From: Gammaproteobacteria bacterium
Lineage (GTDB): Bacteria; Pseudomonadota; Gammaproteobacteria; Comchoanobacterales; Comchoanobacteraceae
Length of the DNA stretch: 16,000 bases
Reading direction: 5' to 3'
Assembly: GCA_030829925.1 (NCBI GenBank)
Contig: JAURNZ010000059.1
Location: forward strand, 1 to 16,000
In this document: positions 12,639-16,000 of the stretch, in pieces
Numbering within the stretch: the first letter of the stretch is position 1
Layout of the letters: the number at the start of each line of letters is the position of its first letter
Notes under the pieces: model-generated
What the model was told of the DNA's origin: nothing
The model's database searches: none
The model's input: the letters and a program-made list of their open reading frames with translations, nothing else
Program-made: the position numbers and the translations under genes

Positions 12639-15212
12639 TTATTTGGCGTCTAACCAATTATCCGCATGGGCTATGTTGACCACCAATGGCACCGACAGAT
12701 CTACTGCATGGGTCATCTTGTTTGTGATGACTGAAGTGGCTTTTTCAACCTGGTCATTAGGAACTTCAAAAATCAATTCATCGTGAACCTGCAAAACCAT
12801 TCTATATGGGTCATCAGATAAGCCAATCATGGCTTTTTTAATGATATCTGCAGCAGAGCCTTGCATAGGGGCATTGATGGCAGCTCGCTCTGCCGCCTGA
12901 CGACGATTAAAATTACGATCATTGATACCTAATACTTTTAAACGTCTACCTAACAAGGTTTCAACATAACCTTGTTCATGGGCTAGTTGACGTGTTTTTT
13001 CCATAAATGTTTTAACGCCCGGATACCTTGTGAAATAAACATCCATATAAGCTTGCGCCTCTTTTCGATTAACACCAATTTGACTAGCTAGACCAAACGA
13101 AGACATACCATAAATCAAACCGAAATTAATGGCTTTTGCACTTCTTCGTTGCTCCTCAGAAGGTGCTTCAACATCAAACACTTCTGCAGCTGTTGCCATA
13201 TGAATATCTTTATCGGCTTTAAAAGCAGCCAATAATTTTTCATCTTGAGAAAAATGTGCCATGATGCGCAATTCAATTTGAGAGTAATCTGCGCAAATGA
13301 GTTGATGATTAGGTTTAGCGACAAATGCTTTACGCACCATCTTCCCTTCTTTAGTTCTTATGGGAATATTTTGTAAATTTGGGTCTGATGAAGAAAGTCG
13401 ACCAGTACTTGTAACGGCCTGATTAAATTGACCATGGATACGATTCGTTGCAGGATCAATCATTGTTGGCAATTTATCCGTATAAGTATTTTTCAGCTTT
13501 ATCAGACTACGGTGTCGCATGATGAGTTTAGCAATCTCATGGTTAGGCGCTAACTGTTCGAGTGCGGACTCTGATGTGGATGGCTGACCTTTAGGTGTTT
13601 TTTGCAATATGGGCAACTGAAGCTCATCATATAAGACGGATTGTAGCTGTTTCGGCGATGATAAGTTAAACTCATGCCCGACTAAATCATAGACTTCTTT
13701 TTCAATAATATCTAACTCATTACCTAGACACTGACTTTGAGAATGAAGCTCATTGGCGTCAACTTTAACACCATTGTCTTCCATGATTTTTAAAACACTT
13801 AACAGTGGCATTTCAAGATTATAAAATAAATCTTCCATCTGATTGGCTGTAAGAGAGTCTAATAATTTTGGTGCCAATATCAGCATTAAAGCCCCAATGT
13901 CTTCTGGCTTAGATGATGACACATCATGCCCTAGATAATGTTCTATTGCATTTTCTATTGTGAATCGACCACCTAAATGACTTTCAAGCATATAATATGC
14001 AAGCATGGTATCTATTTTTGTACATTTGAATTTAGATATTTGTACATCTTTTAAGATATTTTTAAAGTCATGACCAATAAGTTGATGATTAGCATCATCT
14101 GACCAGCTGTCTATAACATCGAAGATATCTTGCCATGATAAATCTGGCGATGTCACAATCATCACACCCAAATCGGTTATAATATATTTATTCGAGGTTG
14201 CAAATAAGTCAGCTTGTATGGGTGCCACTGACATAATAGCTATAGCAGAAACACTTTCAAGTGAAGCCCATGTCTTTATTAAACTTTCTTTAGATTCAAC
14301 CGAATATAACCTTAATGCTTTAGGCTTTTGGACTTGTTTATTTTGAACAATGTCTGTACCTAAATTATTTAATGCATCTTCATGAAATTGTGCAAACCGT
14401 CTCAAATGAAGTTTTTTAAACAACTCATGAAGTGCTAAATGATCCGGGGTCTTTGGCTCAGACTCTTCCCAGGTCACATCCAAATCTGATGCAAGTGCAA
14501 TTAATTTTTGCGCTATATGTAATTGATCAATCGCACCTCTTAAATTTTCACCAACCTTCCCTGCAATGTCATCTTTGTGTGTAATAATGTTGGCAACTGA
14601 GTCATATATACTTAGCCACTTAGAAGCAGTTTTTGGACCAACTTTAGGCACCCCAGGGATATGATCACTTGCATCCCCAACTAAGGATAAATAATCTAGC
14701 ATCTGTGTTGGTTTGACACCAAACTTTTTTTGTACAGCTTCAGGATCAATCAAGGCATCTGTCATGGGGTGGATCATGTTGACACGATCGTCTACCAATT
14801 GCATTAAATCTTTATCTGCAGAGGCAATATACACGGTATGATCTGTAATTTTAGCAAGCGTTGCAATCACATCATCTGCTTCTTGGCCTTCTACTTCATA
14901 TTGCTTCAGTCCCATCCATCTAACAATGTCTTTGATTGGTTGAATTTGTTGAACCAAATCATCTGGCATACGGTCTCTATTAGCTTTGTACTGATCATAT
15001 ATATCGTTACGCCAAGACTTTCCAGACGGTGGATCAAATACTATGGCTATTTTGATTGGCTCAAACCTTTTAATGGTTTTCTCAAGCATTCTTACAAATC
15101 CAAAAACTGCACCAGTTGGAAACTGATCAGGCGTTCTTAAATCAGGCAGTGCATGGAATGCACGATAAATATAACCGGAGGCGTCTACAATGAGATAATT
15201 ATCTTTAGCCAT
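12639..15212 (-). CDS. polA: DNA polymerase I, proofreading domain apparently inactive
   Basis: PolA fills gaps and removes RNA primers in replication and repair. Counting from MAKDNYLIVD (857 residues), the 5' nuclease domain shows EGQEADDVIA, ASADKDLMQL and the helix-hairpin region GDASDHIPGVPKVGPKTA (about 180-196). The polymerase domain has TSTGRLSSSDPNLQNIPIR (601-619), motif A ADYSQIELR (641-649, D642), the O helix RRSAKAINFGLIYG (689-702) and motif C VHDE (809-812, D811). In the middle domain the exonuclease residues are missing. The DTE of motif I is replaced within AIAIMSVAP (323-331), motif II reads GHDFKNILKD without the key Asp position, and the YxxxD of motif III is absent (IGALMLILAPKL, 439-450). 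A four-codon extension upstream is possible, but the ATG at 15210-15212 overlaps the trkH stop as TGATG and has GGAAAGA before it. Confidence 0.97.
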   Translation of the reverse strand: MAKDNYLIVDASGYIYRAFHALPDLRTPDQFPTGAVFGFVRMLEKTIKRFEPIKIAIVFDPPSGKSWRNDIYDQYKANRDRMPDDLVQQIQPIKDIVRWMGLKQYEVEGQEADDVIATLAKITDHTVYIASADKDLMQLVDDRVNMIHPMTDALIDPEAVQKKFGVKPTQMLDYLSLVGDASDHIPGVPKVGPKTASKWLSIYDSVANIITHKDDIAGKVGENLRGAIDQLHIAQKLIALASDLDVTWEESEPKTPDHLALHELFKKLHLRRFAQFHEDALNNLGTDIVQNKQVQKPKALRLYSVESKESLIKTWASLESVSAIAIMSVAPIQADLFATSNKYIITDLGVMIVTSPDLSWQDIFDVIDSWSDDANHQLIGHDFKNILKDVQISKFKCTKIDTMLAYYMLESHLGGRFTIENAIEHYLGHDVSSSKPEDIGALMLILAPKLLDSLTANQMEDLFYNLEMPLLSVLKIMEDNGVKVDANELHSQSQCLGNELDIIEKEVYDLVGHEFNLSSPKQLQSVLYDELQLPILQKTPKGQPSTSESALEQLAPNHEIAKLIMRHRSLIKLKNTYTDKLPTMIDPATNRIHGQFNQAVTSTGRLSSSDPNLQNIPIRTKEGKMVRKAFVAKPNHQLICADYSQIELRIMAHFSQDEKLLAAFKADKDIHMATAAEVFDVEAPSEEQRRSAKAINFGLIYGMSSFGLASQIGVNRKEAQAYMDVYFTRYPGVKTFMEKTRQLAHEQGYVETLLGRRLKVLGINDRNFNRRQAAERAAINAPMQGSAADIIKKAMIGLSDDPYRMVLQVHDELIFEVPNDQVEKATSVITNKMTHAVDLSVPLVVNIAHADNWLDAK

Positions 15213-16000
15213 CAGTCTTTCCAATAAGTTGGTTGCAAAATTACAAAAATAGTCATGATTTCAATCCTACCGATCAGCATGGCTAAAATAAGTAGATATT
15301 TTGCCGAAGCATGAACCATTACATAACTTGAACTTACTTCACCGATACTAGCACCAATATTCCCAATACTCGCGGTCAATGCAGAAAAAGCAGTATGAAA
15401 ATGAAGACCGGTACCTAATAAGCATAGAAAAAGCACAACATACGTGTAGAAAAATAGCATCATAAATGCCATGACATGACGAATAATATCGTCTCTTACT
15501 ATTTGATCTCCGAAAGTCATTCGTAAAACAGCAGCTGGGTGCAATAGCTGCTTAAGCACTAAGAGACATTGCTTAATACTGACAATGACACGAACTAGTT
15601 TCACACCACCCGTAGTTGACCCAGCACACCCACCAATAAGCCCCAGTAAAAGAACAAATTCTGGTAAAAACCCAGGCCATGAAGCAAAGTCAGTATTCAC
15701 AAATCCTGTGGTTGTAATCACTGAAACAACCGTAAATAAACTATTTATAAATGCTTTATTTGCATGCCCGTCATGTTTCAAGACCAATAAACTTATAAAT
15801 ATAAAAAGAACACAGTACAGCATGGTTTTTAAAAAACACTTAGACTCAAAGTTTTTCCAGTATATATTTCGCTCTTTTAATTTAAAGAAAATATAATGCA
15901 GCTGAAAATTAATGCCCCCTAAAATCATGAAAATAATCGCAACCATTTGAGCAGAACGACTATAGTGGCCAAAACTATTTGCATGCAGTGAAAAACCGCC
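15212..16000 (-). CDS. trkH: Trk potassium uptake membrane subunit, C-terminal part
   Basis: The reading frame is open to the right edge of the window, so the N-terminal part lies outside. The visible 262 residues start GGFSLHANSFGHYSRSAQMV and match the third and fourth pore repeats of TrkH/TrkG. Marks are VITTTGFVNTDFASWPGFLP, GLIGGCAGSTTGGVKLVRVI (the conserved GGCAGSTxGGxK block) and the last filter loop ALTASIGNIGASIGEVSSSY. Several hydrophobic segments alternate with short loops. The protein forms the K+ channel-like subunit in the inner membrane and works with a TrkA-type NAD-binding regulator, not present here. Its stop shares one base with the polA start, so the two are translationally coupled. 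Confidence 0.95.
   Translation of the reverse strand, partial: GGFSLHANSFGHYSRSAQMVAIIFMILGGINFQLHYIFFKLKERNIYWKNFESKCFLKTMLYCVLFIFISLLVLKHDGHANKAFINSLFTVVSVITTTGFVNTDFASWPGFLPEFVLLLGLIGGCAGSTTGGVKLVRVIVSIKQCLLVLKQLLHPAAVLRMTFGDQIVRDDIIRHVMAFMMLFFYTYVVLFLCLLGTGLHFHTAFSALTASIGNIGASIGEVSSSYVMVHASAKYLLILAMLIGRIEIMTIFVILQPTYWKD

Noticed and set aside
15213..15224. Four-codon extension of PolA (MERL)
   Set aside because: MAKDNYLIVD is the usual PolA beginning and its ATG overlaps the trkH stop; GGAAAGA before it serves as ribosome site.

Overview
The window is AT-rich (about two-thirds A+T by eye) and looks like a chromosome segment of a gammaproteobacterium with a host-associated, Legionella/Coxiella/Berkiella-like lifestyle. 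PolA, TrkH, HinT, a UPF0434/Trm112-like protein and an S9 peptidase are ordinary bacterial housekeeping genes. Between them lie DUF4116 repeat proteins, a leucine-rich-repeat protein, a HAD-like protein with a DDRED motif and an ankyrin-like protein, classes that are common among candidate effectors of intracellular Legionellales. The taxonomic placement is inference from gene content. No rRNA, tRNA, CRISPR array or insertion sequence was seen, and no gene-free stretch exceeds about 185 bp.

Layout. 1-3170 (minus strand): two adjacent DUF4116 proteins (the first cut by the window edge) sharing an exact 72-bp block, a short Sfp/AcpT-type phosphopantetheinyl transferase, and a divergent DUF4116-like protein with a C-terminal F-box-like stretch. 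3356-3793 (plus): a small leucine-rich-repeat protein, tail to tail with the next block. 7467-3796 (minus): a probable five-gene operon. It runs from an exported beta-helix-like protein to a 51-residue peptide that is easily missed, a RimK/MvdD-like ATP-grasp ligase whose ATG overlaps the peptide stop (TAATG), an ATP-grasp-like protein lacking the catalytic E/N motif (TTGA overlap), and an O-antigen-ligase/polymerase-like membrane protein. 7582-8119 (plus): a trm112-like gene and hinT, followed by a possible terminator. 8116-10153 (minus): a doubtful 61-residue ORF and a prolyl-oligopeptidase-family peptidase. 10230-11673 (plus): a membrane-anchored HAD-like protein and an unknown membrane protein. 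12572-11670 (minus): an ankyrin-like protein. 16000-12639 (minus): trkH (partial) translationally coupled to polA.

How the genes work together. The most interesting unit is the peptide, ATP-grasp and pseudo-ATP-grasp set. The tight overlaps, the strong ribosome site of the peptide and its Lys/Asp/Glu-rich middle fit an ATP-grasp-modified peptide system (graspetide-like or a peptide ligase). The neighbouring exported beta-helix protein and O-antigen-ligase-like protein suggest a cell-envelope connection. This is inference; the product is not known to me. A second pattern is that several genes without a Shine-Dalgarno sequence have a promoter-like -10 box only 6-8 nt before the ATG, which suggests leaderless mRNAs.
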